Shown: in pieces, positions 25,856 to 34,190 of the stretch
How the letters are laid out: every line of letters begins with the position of its first letter
How positions within the stretch are numbered: the first letter of the stretch is position 1
NCBI GenBank assembly: GCA_025454955.1
Contig: JALONL010000022.1
Coordinates: 1-64,000 of the forward strand
Direction of reading: 5' to 3'
Origin: Bacteroidia bacterium
GTDB taxonomy: Bacteria; Bacteroidota; Bacteroidia; Palsa-965
Length of the DNA stretch: 64,000 nucleotides
Notes under the pieces: model-generated
Told to the model about the DNA's origin: nothing
Database searches by the model: none
Seen by the model: the letters and a program-made list of their open reading frames with translations, nothing else
Position numbers and translations under genes: made by a program

Positions 25856-26392
25856 ATGGCGCCTCGGCTTATTCTTCATCCGCAGCAATTCGCCATCACG
25901 ATCAACCGGCTTTGCCATCAACTGATCGAGACACACGATAATTTCTCAGAATCTGTAATTATCGGTCTTCAGCCACGCGGTGTGCTGCTGGCCCGGCGTA
26001 TTCATAAAACGCTAAACACCATTTTGCCCGGCCACTCCATTTCGCTTGGCGAACTCGACGTGACGTTTTACCGCGACGATTTCCGCCGCCGCGATCTGAT
26101 AGCCAACCGCACACAAATTGATTTTGTGATTGAAGACAAGAATGTAATTCTTGTGGACGATGTGCTCTACACCGGCCGCACCATTCGCGCCGGGCTGGAT
26201 GCCATGATGGCGTTTGGCCGCCCCAAAGACGTGGAACTGCTGGTGCTCATCGACCGCCGTTTCAGCCGCAATCTGCCCATACAGGCCAAATACATCGGCC
26301 GCACTGTAGATACCATTGCCTCCGAAAAAATTAAGGTGGACTGGAAAGAGGCCGGGGGAGAAGATCATGTATGGTTAATGACGCAGGAGTAA
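25856..26392 (+). CDS. pyrR: Bifunctional pyr operon regulator / uracil phosphoribosyltransferase
   Basis: 178 residues, the usual PyrR size. SVIIGLQPRGVLLARRIHK, then SISLGELDVTFYRDDFRRRD, and the PRPP loop NVILVDDVLYTGRTIRAGLD are diagnostic; LVLIDRRFSRNLPIQAKYIG and VDTIASEKIKVD follow. In Gram-positive bacteria PyrR binds pyr mRNA leaders and controls attenuation, and it also has weak uracil phosphoribosyltransferase activity. pyrB begins three bases after it. The promoter abuts the ATG, so RNA attenuation in front of this operon is unlikely; PyrR may act elsewhere or mainly as an enzyme. Confidence 0.92.
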   Translation: MAPRLILHPQQFAITINRLCHQLIETHDNFSESVIIGLQPRGVLLARRIHKTLNTILPGHSISLGELDVTFYRDDFRRRDLIANRTQIDFVIEDKNVILVDDVLYTGRTIRAGLDAMMAFGRPKDVELLVLIDRRFSRNLPIQAKYIGRTVDTIASEKIKVDWKEAGGEDHVWLMTQE

Positions 26393-26395
26393 ATT

Positions 26396-27331
26396 ATGAG
26401 TGCAACTAAACTGAGTGTGAAACATCTGCTGGGCATCAAGCAACTGACGCCCGACGATATACAGCTTATTCTTCACACCGCCGATCAGTTCAAGGAAGTC
26501 ATTAACCGGCCCATCAAAAAAGTTCCCTCGCTCCGCGATATTACCATTGCCAATCTCTTCTTCGAAAATTCAACCCGCACAAGGGTTTCGTTCGAACTTG
26601 CCGAAAGAAGGCTCTCGGCCGATACCGTAAATTTCTCCGCCGCACAGTCGAGCGTGAAGAAAGGCGAAACCCTCATTGATACTGTAAACAACATACTGGC
26701 CATGAAAGTGGATATGGTAGTGATGCGTCACCCCAATCCCGGTGCCTGTGTGTTTTTATCGCGGCATATTGATGCCAGCATTATCAACGCCGGCGACGGA
26801 GCCCACGAGCATCCTACACAGGCCCTGCTCGATGCCTATTCCATACGCGAACGGCTGGGCGATGTGAAGGGAAAGAAAATTGCCATCATCGGCGATATTC
26901 TCCATTCGCGGGTGGCGCTTTCCAACATATTCTGCCTGCAAAAACTCGGCGCCGAAGTAATGGTTTGCGGCCCGCGCACACTCATGCCGCGCTACATCAG
27001 CTCGCTCGGGGTGAAGGTAGAATTCGACCTGCGCAAAGCCCTCGAATGGTGCGACGTGGCCAACATGCTCCGCATACAGCTTGAACGGCAGGACATCAAA
27101 TATTTCCCCTCACTCCGCGAATACACCATGCAGTACGGCCTCGATATGCCCACGCTGCGCTCGCTGGGCAAGGAAATAATTGTAATGCACCCCGGTCCCA
27201 TAAACCGCGGCGTGGAAATAACCAGCGAAGTGGCCGACTCAGGCCAGGCAATCATCCTCGATCAGGTCGAAAACGGCGTGGCTGTGCGCATGGCCGTGCT
27301 GTATCTGCTGGCCGGAAGGATGCAGGACTAA
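26396..27331 (+). CDS. pyrB: Aspartate carbamoyltransferase catalytic subunit
   Basis: 311 residues. The carbamoyl-phosphate-binding loop NLFFENSTRTRVSFELAERR; HPNPGACVFLSRHI; NAGDGAHEHPTQALLDAYSI; KIAIIGDILHSRVALSNIFC; VANMLRIQLERQD; and the C-terminal HPGPINRGVEITSEVADSGQ. It joins carbamoyl phosphate to aspartate in de novo pyrimidine synthesis. It shares an operon with pyrR (3-base gap). No pyrI-like regulatory chain is next to it. ATG 26396 is directly followed by sequence matching the family N terminus (LGIKQLTPDDIQLIL). Confidence 0.94.
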   Translation: MSATKLSVKHLLGIKQLTPDDIQLILHTADQFKEVINRPIKKVPSLRDITIANLFFENSTRTRVSFELAERRLSADTVNFSAAQSSVKKGETLIDTVNNILAMKVDMVVMRHPNPGACVFLSRHIDASIINAGDGAHEHPTQALLDAYSIRERLGDVKGKKIAIIGDILHSRVALSNIFCLQKLGAEVMVCGPRTLMPRYISSLGVKVEFDLRKALEWCDVANMLRIQLERQDIKYFPSLREYTMQYGLDMPTLRSLGKEIIVMHPGPINRGVEITSEVADSGQAIILDQVENGVAVRMAVLYLLAGRMQD

Positions 27332-27422
27332 GGTTTCGTTGGCTCCGGAGCAGTTTTTTCCTCTCATTTTAGGGACTTTATCGAAAAAATTCATTACTTT
27401 TCATTGTTTGAAAAGGAAACTT

Positions 27423-27430
27423 TACCTTTG
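27423..27430 (+). promoter_or_regulatory. Promoter core abutting the STAS gene
   Basis: TACCTTTG, an exact match, six bases before ATG 27437. A TTG at 27404-27406 is 16 bases upstream, slightly close for a -33 element. Confidence 0.5.
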
Positions 27431-27436
27431 CCCGAT

Positions 27437-27787
27437 ATGAACGAACAGTTTTCAGTAGAGCGCAATGAGCGTTATACACTCATCCGCATGTCGGCCGATA
27501 AGCTCGACACTCTTGTTGCTCCCGCTTTAAAATCGGAGCTGGTGATGCTCAATGCCGATGGGGTGCGCAATCTCATCATCGACCTTGGCTCGGCCCGCTA
27601 CTGCGATTCTTCGGGTCTCAGCGCCATTCTGGTGGCCAACCGCCTCTGCAAAAATGCCGACGGTTCGCTTGTACTCAGCAACCTCCAGGAATCGGTGCGC
27701 AAACTTATCCACATCTCACAACTCGACAGCATTCTGCAAATTGTTCCCGATGTGGATTCGGCCGTTCAGCAACTCCAAACGGTTTAA
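27437..27787 (+). CDS. STAS-domain protein (anti-sigma factor antagonist type)
   Basis: 116 residues from ATG 27437, just downstream of a promoter core; the 11 in-frame codons before it overlap that promoter. STAS fold: KLDTLVAPALKSELVMLNAD, then LIIDLGSARYCDSSGLSAIL with the serine pair typical of SpoIIAA-like antagonists (the DSSG phosphorylation site), then LSNLQESVRKLIHISQLDSI. In other bacteria such proteins are switched by a partner serine kinase. No kinase or sigma partner is adjacent, so the circuit is unknown. Confidence 0.85.
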   Translation: MNEQFSVERNERYTLIRMSADKLDTLVAPALKSELVMLNADGVRNLIIDLGSARYCDSSGLSAILVANRLCKNADGSLVLSNLQESVRKLIHISQLDSILQIVPDVDSAVQQLQTV

Positions 27788-27808
27788 TTCAGCCCAACTC
27801 CTCTTTGC

Positions 27809-28579
27809 ATGAAAAAACTCTACACGTTTCTTGCCGTTACTCTTTTCTCCACGTTTCTCGGTGCGCAATGCACCGTAAACTCAAGCGTATTTAACGGCCC
27901 AAACGATTACGGTATTGTTCCCGATACAATTACCAACCTGCCCGTTGCTTTCGTAGGAACACCCTATACCACCGATCTTCAGGTGCATGTAGATCCTGAT
28001 ACCGTAACCGCACTGGGTACTTTTCCCATCACCCAAATCAGCATCGACAGCGTTTCGGGTCTTCCGGCTGGTTTTACCTACCTGCCCAACCCTACAAACG
28101 GCATTATGCCCGGAGGTTCGTTTGGCTGCGTGGGTGTAACCGGCACTGCCACCACCGGCCAGGAACTTGGCGGCCCGGCAGCAAATGGCGTGTATCCCAT
28201 TATTGTGTATTTCACGGCTACCGTAAACGTACTTTCTGTACCCACCGCTTTTCCGGCCACGCTTTTGGGCTACCGCATCGAAATTGATGCCCCCAACAGC
28301 CTTCCCGCCATCGAATCGCTTCGTTTTTCGGTGAATGCACCTGCCCCCAACCCGGCAGATGCGCAAACCGAATTCCGCTTTACTTCACCCGTAAACGGTC
28401 AGGTAAATTTTTCCCTCTACAACATGCTTGGTGCTGTAGTGGCGCATCAGAATATTGATGCCGAAAAAGGCAACAACCGTTTCACCCTCGAAACCGGTGC
28501 TTTGCCCCCTGGTGTGTACATGTATTCATTCCGCATGGGCAATTCCACGGTTACCCGTCGCCTCACCATTTCGCATTAA
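27809..28579 (+). CDS. Secreted T9SS type A cargo protein
   Basis: 256 residues with a signal peptide (MKKLYTFLAVTLFSTFLGAQ). The first 160 residues are Gly/Pro/Thr-rich with Ig-like strands (GIVPDTITNLPVAFVGTPYT, GLPAGFTYLPNP, GELGG-like turns). The last ~80 are a T9SS sorting domain: APNPADAQTEFRFTSPVNG, VNFSLYNMLGAVVAHQNI, then GVYMYSFRMGNSTVTRRLTI. Surface-exported, with no catalytic motif visible. It starts 21 bases after the STAS gene and ends six bases before RNase Z. Confidence 0.8.
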   Translation: MKKLYTFLAVTLFSTFLGAQCTVNSSVFNGPNDYGIVPDTITNLPVAFVGTPYTTDLQVHVDPDTVTALGTFPITQISIDSVSGLPAGFTYLPNPTNGIMPGGSFGCVGVTGTATTGQELGGPAANGVYPIIVYFTATVNVLSVPTAFPATLLGYRIEIDAPNSLPAIESLRFSVNAPAPNPADAQTEFRFTSPVNGQVNFSLYNMLGAVVAHQNIDAEKGNNRFTLETGALPPGVYMYSFRMGNSTVTRRLTISH

Positions 28580-28585
28580 TTTATA

Positions 28586-29533
28586 ATGGGCACGCCTTTC
28601 GAGCTCACCATTCTGGGAAGCAGTTCGGCCACACCTACTTCAAAAAGATTTCCCACCGCTCAGTTACTCAATGTAGCTGAGCGGTTCTTTCTTATCGACT
28701 GTGGCGAAGGCACGCAAATTCAGCTGCGCCGAAACCATATCCGTTTTCAGCGCATCAACCATATTTTCATCAGCCACCTTCATGGCGATCATTACCTTGG
28801 TTTAATGGGCCTGCTCTCGTCGCTGCATTTGCTGGGGCGTAAAAATCCGCTGCATATTTACCATCCGCCCGGGCTGAAAATGATTATCGACATACAGCTC
28901 GAATTTTCGGGTACTGTGTTGAATTATCCTATTCATTGGCACGAACATCGGATTGATAAGCAGGAAATTATATATGAAGATGACTGGCTCAAGGTACAAA
29001 CCATTCTGCTCAATCACCGCATTCCCTGCTGCGGATTTTTGTTCAGGGAAAAGCCACGGCCGTTTTCCATCGACAAGGAAAAAGTGCTGATTCACCAGGT
29101 ACCGGTTTCGCAGATGAATGCGCTGAAAAACGGCGAGGATGCAGTGGCCGACGATGGAACCGTGATTCCTAATGAAGCCGTTACCCGTGGCCGGGCAATA
29201 TCGCGGAGTTATGCCTTTTGCTCCGATACGCGCTACGACGAAAGGGTAATTGCGCAGGTAAAAGGAGTGGATTTGCTTTACCATGAAGCCACTTTCATGC
29301 ACAACCTGCTCGAACGTGCCAAGGTTACGCACCACACCACCGCGCTCGAAGCAGGCCGTGTGGCAAGGCTGGCCGGGGTAAAACAGTTGCTCATCGGCCA
29401 CTTTTCGGTACGTTATCGCGAATTGGACGAATTACTCAATGAGGCTCGTCAGGAATTTGCGCAAACCGCTCTGGCTGAGGAGGGTATAACTTTTCAGATA
29501 CCCGAACAATGGATTGTTCAAAAAACAATTTAG
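28586..29533 (+). CDS. rnz: Ribonuclease Z (tRNA 3' processing)
   Basis: 315 residues. Beta-lactamase-type metal site HIFISHLHGDHYLGLMGLL (HxHxDH), FLIDCGEGTQIQLRRNHI, LYHEATFMHNLLERAKVTHH and GVKQLLIGHFSVRYRELDEL. This spacing and the ~310-residue length are those of short-form RNase Z, which cuts the 3' trailer of tRNA precursors. That fits a genome in which at least one tRNA (23890) has no encoded CCA. The middle carries the basic KPRPFSIDKEKVLIHQVP region of the flexible arm. The gene is followed by a separate promoter for the LuxR gene. Confidence 0.94.
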   Translation: MGTPFELTILGSSSATPTSKRFPTAQLLNVAERFFLIDCGEGTQIQLRRNHIRFQRINHIFISHLHGDHYLGLMGLLSSLHLLGRKNPLHIYHPPGLKMIIDIQLEFSGTVLNYPIHWHEHRIDKQEIIYEDDWLKVQTILLNHRIPCCGFLFREKPRPFSIDKEKVLIHQVPVSQMNALKNGEDAVADDGTVIPNEAVTRGRAISRSYAFCSDTRYDERVIAQVKGVDLLYHEATFMHNLLERAKVTHHTTALEAGRVARLAGVKQLLIGHFSVRYRELDELLNEARQEFAQTALAEEGITFQIPEQWIVQKTI

Positions 29534-29539
29534 ACAGAA

Positions 29540-29571
29540 TTTGGCAAAAGGTACTTTGAGTATTACTTTTG
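29540..29571 (+). promoter_or_regulatory. Promoter for LuxR-type regulator
   Basis: TTTG (29540-29543), 20 bases, TACTTTTG (29564-29571); leader of about 33 bases to ATG 29608. Confidence 0.6.
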
Positions 29572-29607
29572 CCTGAGTTCTTATTTGAAATTAGTCTAAA
29601 TAAGCTT

Positions 29608-30279
29608 ATGAAAATCCGCATTGCCATAGCAGGTCAGCAATATCTCGTGCGCGAGGGCTTACGCGCCCTCGTAAGCAGCGAAGCTGATTTTGCTTTTGCC
29701 GGCGAAGCCGATGGCGCAGAAATGCTTCGTCAGCTTTCCGTGGCTTCACCCTTCGATGTGCTCATTATCGACCATCTTCAGGCCGGTTTGGGCTTGCAAA
29801 GCATCCGCGCTGCAATAATGATTAATCCCGCGCTCAAAATCCTCGCCATTACCCAGCGCCCGGGCCGAAAAGAACTTACCGCCGCCCTCGATGCCGGAGT
29901 ATGCAGCTACCTGCTTACCGAATGCGACCGCGAGGAAATTTTAGACGCCATACGCGCCACCGCGCAGGGTGAACAGTTTTTCTGCGGAAAAATAGTAAAC
30001 GAAGTAATGGCCTCGCCCGATGAGGCAATGCCCGATACTGAATTCAGTTGCGACGGTGTACGCATTTCTGCCCGCGAGGTGGAAATCATCCGCCTGGTTG
30101 CCGAAGGCCTTACCAACAAGGAAATTGCCGACCGGCTTTGCCTCAGTGCGCACACGGTAACCACACACCGCAAAAACATCATGAACAAACTCGGTGTGAA
30201 TAATACAGCCGGATTAGTGCTTTTTGCCATCCGCAACAACATCGTTACTCCCAATCATTTTCTTTTCAATACCAATTGA
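29608..30279 (+). CDS. LuxR-family response regulator with degenerate receiver
   Basis: 223 residues from ATG 29608. N-terminal receiver-like domain (residues ~1-120) and a C-terminal LuxR helix-turn-helix (ISAREVEIIRLVAEGLTNKE, LCLSAHTVTTHRKNIMNKLG). The receiver keeps the presumed phosphoacceptor Asp (DVLIIDHLQ, residue 55) and the Thr at 82. The acidic pair usually at its start (DD in NarL-type proteins) is replaced by GQ in IAIAGQQYLVREGL, and the conserved Lys is Thr in SYLLTECDREE. Phosphorylation by a histidine kinase is therefore doubtful. No kinase gene is nearby. It may be a constitutive or ligand-gated DNA-binding regulator. Confidence 0.85.
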   Translation: MKIRIAIAGQQYLVREGLRALVSSEADFAFAGEADGAEMLRQLSVASPFDVLIIDHLQAGLGLQSIRAAIMINPALKILAITQRPGRKELTAALDAGVCSYLLTECDREEILDAIRATAQGEQFFCGKIVNEVMASPDEAMPDTEFSCDGVRISAREVEIIRLVAEGLTNKEIADRLCLSAHTVTTHRKNIMNKLGVNNTAGLVLFAIRNNIVTPNHFLFNTN

Positions 30280-30300
30280 TTATTGCTATGGTTTTCACCG

Positions 30301-30330
30301 AAGCCGCTTATGATTTCATGAGCGGCTTTT
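30301..30330 (+). terminator. Terminator after LuxR-type regulator
   Basis: AAGCCGCT (30301-30308) and AGCGGCTT (30321-30328) form an 8-bp stem with a 12-base loop, followed by TT and GTGTTTATTTT. Confidence 0.7.
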
Positions 30331-30373
30331 GTGTTTATTTTCTGTACTGAAAAGGTATTGAGCGCCGCAAAAA

Positions 30374-31369
30374 TCAGCAGGCATGAAACTCCACCTGCAG
30401 ATTCTTTCTGTTTTGCAGATTGAGCATGAGTGTGCGGAGGTATTCGCCAATGTAACTCATGCCCTGATAATTTATACGCGATTCATCATCATCGGGCGTA
30501 TGGTATTCGCTGTGCAGGCCTGTGGTAATGAGAAGGGCAGGAATATGCCGGTCTGAGAAATTGCAATGATCGGAACCGCCTTTAATCAGGTTTGAGCGTT
30601 GCAAAACCTGAAAGCCTTTGGCCGAATCAGGAGGTAATACATTTTGCCAGCCCGCAAAGTCCGTGGCACCGTCGATGCGCAATAACGGACGGAGCAGGTC
30701 GAGCCGCCCCAGCATATCGAAGTTGAGGTTGCAGAGAATTTTTGAAGTGTCGGTAATGCCGCTGCGTACAAACACATCGGAGCCAAAGAGTCCGTCTTCT
30801 TCGCCGCTGAAAGCGGCAAACACCACATCGTAGTTAAGCAGGTGTTTGTTTTGATTGCACCAGCCCGCCAGCCCCAGCAGCAGGGCCACACCGCTGGCAT
30901 TGTCATCGGCACCATTGTGAATTTGTTTCGAGAACGGGGCTTTTGAATGATGCCTGCCGGAGCCTATATGGTCGTAATGCGCACTCACCACAATGCAGTA
31001 GGGCGAGCGGGTATCAATTATGCCAAGCACATTACCCGCCGAGGTGATTTGGGCCGAGTCGGGATTTTGGTAAGTAAACGGGTGAATGAATTTCTTTTTT
31101 ATCGGCTTACAGCCTGCCAGTTTTAATTGGGCAGCAATAAAGGCTGCGGCACGTTTCTCTTCTTCGCTTCCGGGCAAACGGCCTTTCATGGAGTCGGAGG
31201 CAAGGTAGCTGATTACCTGACGAAAGTAGTTTTCGTGGAGTCCCGGTTTTACCTGTTGTGCGTGTGCAAACGATGAACACAGCCAGAGAATAAGCGTGGC
31301 CAGGCCGCAAAGCGTGCGGATAGTGGCGGGTTTGTGCAATTTGTACGCGTCACTTTTTAGTTTGTTCAT
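30374..31369 (-). CDS. M28-family zinc aminopeptidase, secreted
   Basis: 331 residues with an N-terminal signal/anchor (TLCGLATLILWLCSSFAHAQ). M28 zinc motifs in order: YCIVVSAHYDHIGSGRHHS (His, Asp), NGADDNASGVALLLGLAG (bridging Asp), FAAFSGEEDGLFGSDVF (catalytic Glu pair), NLNFDMLGRL (Asp) and HSEYHTPDDDE (His). This is the full set for two zinc ions. It is probably a periplasmic or surface aminopeptidase that trims peptides or cyclises N-terminal Gln. It stands alone on the minus strand, bounded by a bidirectional terminator at 31407-31442. Confidence 0.9.
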   Translation of the reverse strand: MNKLKSDAYKLHKPATIRTLCGLATLILWLCSSFAHAQQVKPGLHENYFRQVISYLASDSMKGRLPGSEEEKRAAAFIAAQLKLAGCKPIKKKFIHPFTYQNPDSAQITSAGNVLGIIDTRSPYCIVVSAHYDHIGSGRHHSKAPFSKQIHNGADDNASGVALLLGLAGWCNQNKHLLNYDVVFAAFSGEEDGLFGSDVFVRSGITDTSKILCNLNFDMLGRLDLLRPLLRIDGATDFAGWQNVLPPDSAKGFQVLQRSNLIKGGSDHCNFSDRHIPALLITTGLHSEYHTPDDDESRINYQGMSYIGEYLRTLMLNLQNRKNLQVEFHAC

Positions 31370-31406
31370 CGCAGTCGAATTTACTCATTCGTAAAGGAGT
31401 GTAAGC

Positions 31407-31442
31407 AAAAATCCCGCCCGGAATTTTCCGGGCGGGATTTTT
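31407..31442. terminator. Bidirectional terminator
   Basis: A 15-bp perfect stem (31407-31421 with 31428-31442) with an A-run on one side and a T-run on the other. On the minus strand it closes the collagen-like operon; it may also insulate the M28 peptidase. Confidence 0.85.
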
Positions 31443-31460
31443 ACAAAGCTAAATCAATGC

Positions 31461-33377
31461 TTACTGACGGTTTGCACCGCGGCTGAGAATGTTGCCTTTC
31501 TCTTCGCGGGTCAGGCTCGGGGGAGCTGACCACATGAGATTGGTTCCGTTCCACCATACCGGGCGGCCCGACTGTTCGGTGTTGCCTTCGTTGAACATTA
31601 CACCCTGCATATTTCCTGCGAAATTGGGGTTGGTAAGTTCGGCCGGTACCTCGGTTTTGGCGGCATCTACACGGGTGCCTACGGCAATCCATGAGAATGA
31701 TACATTGCTGCTGCCGTTGTTGAGTTCGGCCACGTTAAAGCCTTTTTCGTCAACAGACACAATGTACAGGCCATTGCACTGACCCTGCGGGGTAATGGTT
31801 ACAGTGGGTTTGCCACCGGCCACGAGTGCCGCAAATTCGGGTGTAAAGTTTACACGGGTTGTGCCGGTAGTAAGCTGGCCTGATCCGTCGTCGTACACTT
31901 TTACTTTGGTAGAAGTAACTGCGTAAGCCGGAGTTACACTGCCGTTGGTGTTTACGAGGTCGGCATGGTAGCCGGTGTTGAATGTGTTGCCCACGTTGAA
32001 AGCGGCGTACATTGAACCAGAGGTGGTAAGACCCATTACATCGCCGCGTACCCATGCACCCATGAGGTCGCCGGCAAAAGCACCGCCAATACCGGTTGCA
32101 GCGCCGTTAGATAGACGACCGCCACCGTTGGCATAGGCTGCTGAGCCATATACACCGTAGTTTAAAAGTGCCGAAGAGCGGTAACCGAGCGAGCCCCAGT
32201 AAGTACCTGATACTTCGGCACCAAATGTACCGCCGCAACGGGTATAGTCGTTGTAGTTCCAGCCGCCTACACCAAAGGTGTACAAATCGCCCCAGAAGTT
32301 GAAACCACGGGTAGCGTCATTGGCTACGCTCTGGGCGTAACCGGTACCATCGTTCTGGCTGTCGCGTGTGCGGTAACCAAACATCGACGACTGGCCGTCG
32401 CCGTTAGCGGTAAGCTGCTGCTGATATACGTACAAACGGTATTGGGTAAGCGGAGCAATGTTAACAGAAATATTGCCGTTGGCATTTTCCTGCATGCTTG
32501 AGTTGCCAAGTGTGTTTGCAGTGAGGAATTTGGGGTGATAACCGGTTGTTCCGGTAATACCGCCGGGGCCTGTGGGGCCTGTAGCACCGGCTACACCAGT
32601 AGCACCCGTGGCTCCAGGTACACCCTGAATACCCTGAGCACCTTGCGGGCCAGCTGCACCGGTAGCACCAGTAGCACCGTTGGCACCTGCAGGGCCGGTA
32701 GCACCGGTAGCGCCATTGGCACCAGCGGGGCCGGTAGCTCCAGTAGCGCCATTGGCACCAGCCGGGCCGGCAATACCCTGAGGACCTTGTGCGCCGGGAG
32801 GGCCTTGAGCACCAGTAGCACCATCAAGACCAGAAGGACCAGCTACACCCTGCGGGCCCTGAGCACCTGTAGCACCGTCGAGTCCCGAAGGGCCGGCAGG
32901 ACCTGCGGGGCCCTGCGGACCGGTAGCACCGTCGAGACCAGAAGGACCGGCAGGGCCTTGCGGACCAGCAGGACCGGCGGGGCCGGCAGTGCCCGAAGTT
33001 TCGGCATACATGGCGTAGGGTACAGACAGAAGCTGCGAAGTGCCTAAGCTGGTAAGACCAGAACCGAAGTCAACAGAAACTTCCATAAACTCGGTGCCTG
33101 TGCCAAAAAGCGAAGACGATAGCGGAGTAATGGAACCAATGCTGATGTTGAATAAACCAAACTGGTTGGTGGTTACACCGGCATGTGTTTCGGTGTAAAC
33201 TACAGGACCGGTGGCAGAACCAGAGTGAATGTCGAATTTCACCGTGATGGTTCCATTAGCGATTGGCGCACCAGCAGCGTTGCGGGCCACACCCTGATAT
33301 TTCATCTGGGTAGGAGCCTGGGCAACTGCATACTGCACGGCAATTACAGAGAACAGAAGCAGTAATACTTTTTTCAT
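31461..33377 (-). CDS. Collagen-like secreted protein with Gly-X-Y repeats
   Basis: 638 residues with a signal peptide ([20 protein letters not shown]). Residues ~20-125 are a beta-rich head ([40 protein letters not shown]). From residue 129 to about 278 there are ~50 uninterrupted Gly-X-Y triplets, rich in GPAG, GAQG and [11 protein letters not shown] 12-residue piece [12 protein letters not shown] recurs three times and the [10 protein letters not shown] piece four times. The rest (~280-638) is a Gly/Asn/Ser-rich C-terminal domain with no known motif and no T9SS sorting domain. It is likely a trimeric triple-helix surface fibre. The gene follows a T9SS-sorted protein by 17 bases. The GC-rich antisense frame is a shadow. 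Confidence 0.88.
   Translation of the reverse strand: MKKVLLLLFSVIAVQYAVAQAPTQMKYQGVARNAAGAPIANGTITVKFDIHSGSATGPVVYTETHAGVTTNQFGLFNISIGSITPLSSSLFGTGTEFMEVSVDFGSGLTSLGTSQLLSVPYAMYAETSGTAGPAGPAGPQGPAGPSGLDGATGPQGPAGPAGPSGLDGATGAQGPQGVAGPSGLDGATGAQGPPGAQGPQGIAGPAGANGATGATGPAGANGATGATGPAGANGATGATGAAGPQGAQGIQGVPGATGATGVAGATGPTGPGGITGTTGYHPKFLTANTLGNSSMQENANGNISVNIAPLTQYRLYVYQQQLTANGDGQSSMFGYRTRDSQNDGTGYAQSVANDATRGFNFWGDLYTFGVGGWNYNDYTRCGGTFGAEVSGTYWGSLGYRSSALLNYGVYGSAAYANGGGRLSNGAATGIGGAFAGDLMGAWVRGDVMGLTTSGSMYAAFNVGNTFNTGYHADLVNTNGSVTPAYAVTSTKVKVYDDGSGQLTTGTTRVNFTPEFAALVAGGKPTVTITPQGQCNGLYIVSVDEKGFNVAELNNGSSNVSFSWIAVGTRVDAAKTEVPAELTNPNFAGNMQGVMFNEGNTEQSGRPVWWNGTNLMWSAPPSLTREEKGNILSRGANRQ
32544..32993 (-). 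repeat. Collagen-like repeat region
   Basis: The coding stretch for about 50 Gly-X-Y triplets of the collagen-like protein. Internal near-identical repeats include three consecutive units of about 36 bases ([12 protein letters not shown]) and units of [10 protein letters not shown]; such arrays can change length by slippage. Confidence 0.8.
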
Positions 33378-33394
33378 AGGTTGGTTTGTAGGGT

Positions 33395-33889
33395 TTAAGA
33401 AACTTTGTTTACTCGGAATGATGCGGTGGCATCAGTCCCCACTTTTCGAACCGTCACGAAATAAATTCCGTCGGCGAAATCACGAACAGTAATGTCGTGA
33501 CGATAGCCGCCGGGCATAATGTTAAGCTGGCGGCTGCTGAGTTGTTGTCCGAGCGCGTTGTAGATTTCAACGGTATAAACACCGTTGCTTTCTGCATCGA
33601 ACTGGAGCGTTACCTGGTCACTGGCCGGGTTGGGAAACAAACTGAGGTTACCAATTACCTGCTCGGGTACCGAATTCGGACCTAGCATGGTTTGATGGAA
33701 ACCCTGTGTCAGAAAGTTATTGGCATTGCCATACGTTTCCGACATCGGCTCGCCCAACGTCCATTCAATCATGCCCTGCGAATTCGAATAGAAATCGCCG
33801 GCCGATGAAAGCACGTTTTGCTCTACCGATTGTCCCCTCGCCCAGAGTCCCAGCAATAGGAGGGATCCTGTTAACACTTGTTTAGTCAT
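33395..33889 (-). CDS. Small T9SS type A-sorted protein, upstream of collagen-like gene
   Basis: 164 residues from ATG 33889 with a signal peptide ([20 protein letters not shown]). A short mature part ([34 protein letters not shown]) is followed by a T9SS domain: [37 protein letters not shown], then [20 protein letters not shown]. The N-terminal part resembles the short leader seen in many Bacteroidota T9SS proteins of unknown role. It lies 17 bases before the collagen-like gene on the same strand; the pair may form a surface assembly (inference). Confidence 0.8.
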   Translation of the reverse strand: MTKQVLTGSLLLLGLWARGQSVEQNVLSSAGDFYSNSQGMIEWTLGEPMSETYGNANNFLTQGFHQTMLGPNSVPEQVIGNLSLFPNPASDQVTLQFDAESNGVYTVEIYNALGQQLSSRQLNIMPGGYRHDITVRDFADGIYFVTVRKVGTDATASFRVNKVS

Positions 33890-34190
33890 GGGCAAATTGG
33901 GTTTTGGTTTATTAAGGTTTGGTTAAAAATAGCCCTTTGCCCCATTAATTCAAATACCCGGTTAGTGAAAACAATACAGAGGTGTTGGTAAATTGACAAT
34001 AACTTATCTTAGATGTCTGGTTAATAGATAGTTAACAGTTGGGTTACTTTAGTGAGCCTGTGATAAAAAATAGTGAGAATACCGAAAAACAGGTATAAAC
34101 TACCATTGTGTAAAAACCTGTTCATATTGGTTTTCAAAGCACTACGGTTCCGGCTCAGGCAATTGCGTTCTTTGTAAAAACGAACAGTTT

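Noticed and set aside
25779..25856. PyrR-dependent attenuator ahead of pyrR
   Set aside because: The promoter core abuts the start codon, leaving no leader to fold.
32535..33047. Antisense Ser/Thr/Gly-rich frame opposite the collagen-like repeat
   Set aside because: It is the mechanical reverse of the Gly-X-Y coding repeat and has no start signal.
31461..33377. Phage tail fibre as an explanation of the Gly-X-Y protein
   Set aside because: No other phage genes are nearby, and a Sec signal peptide and T9SS-linked partner point to a surface protein.
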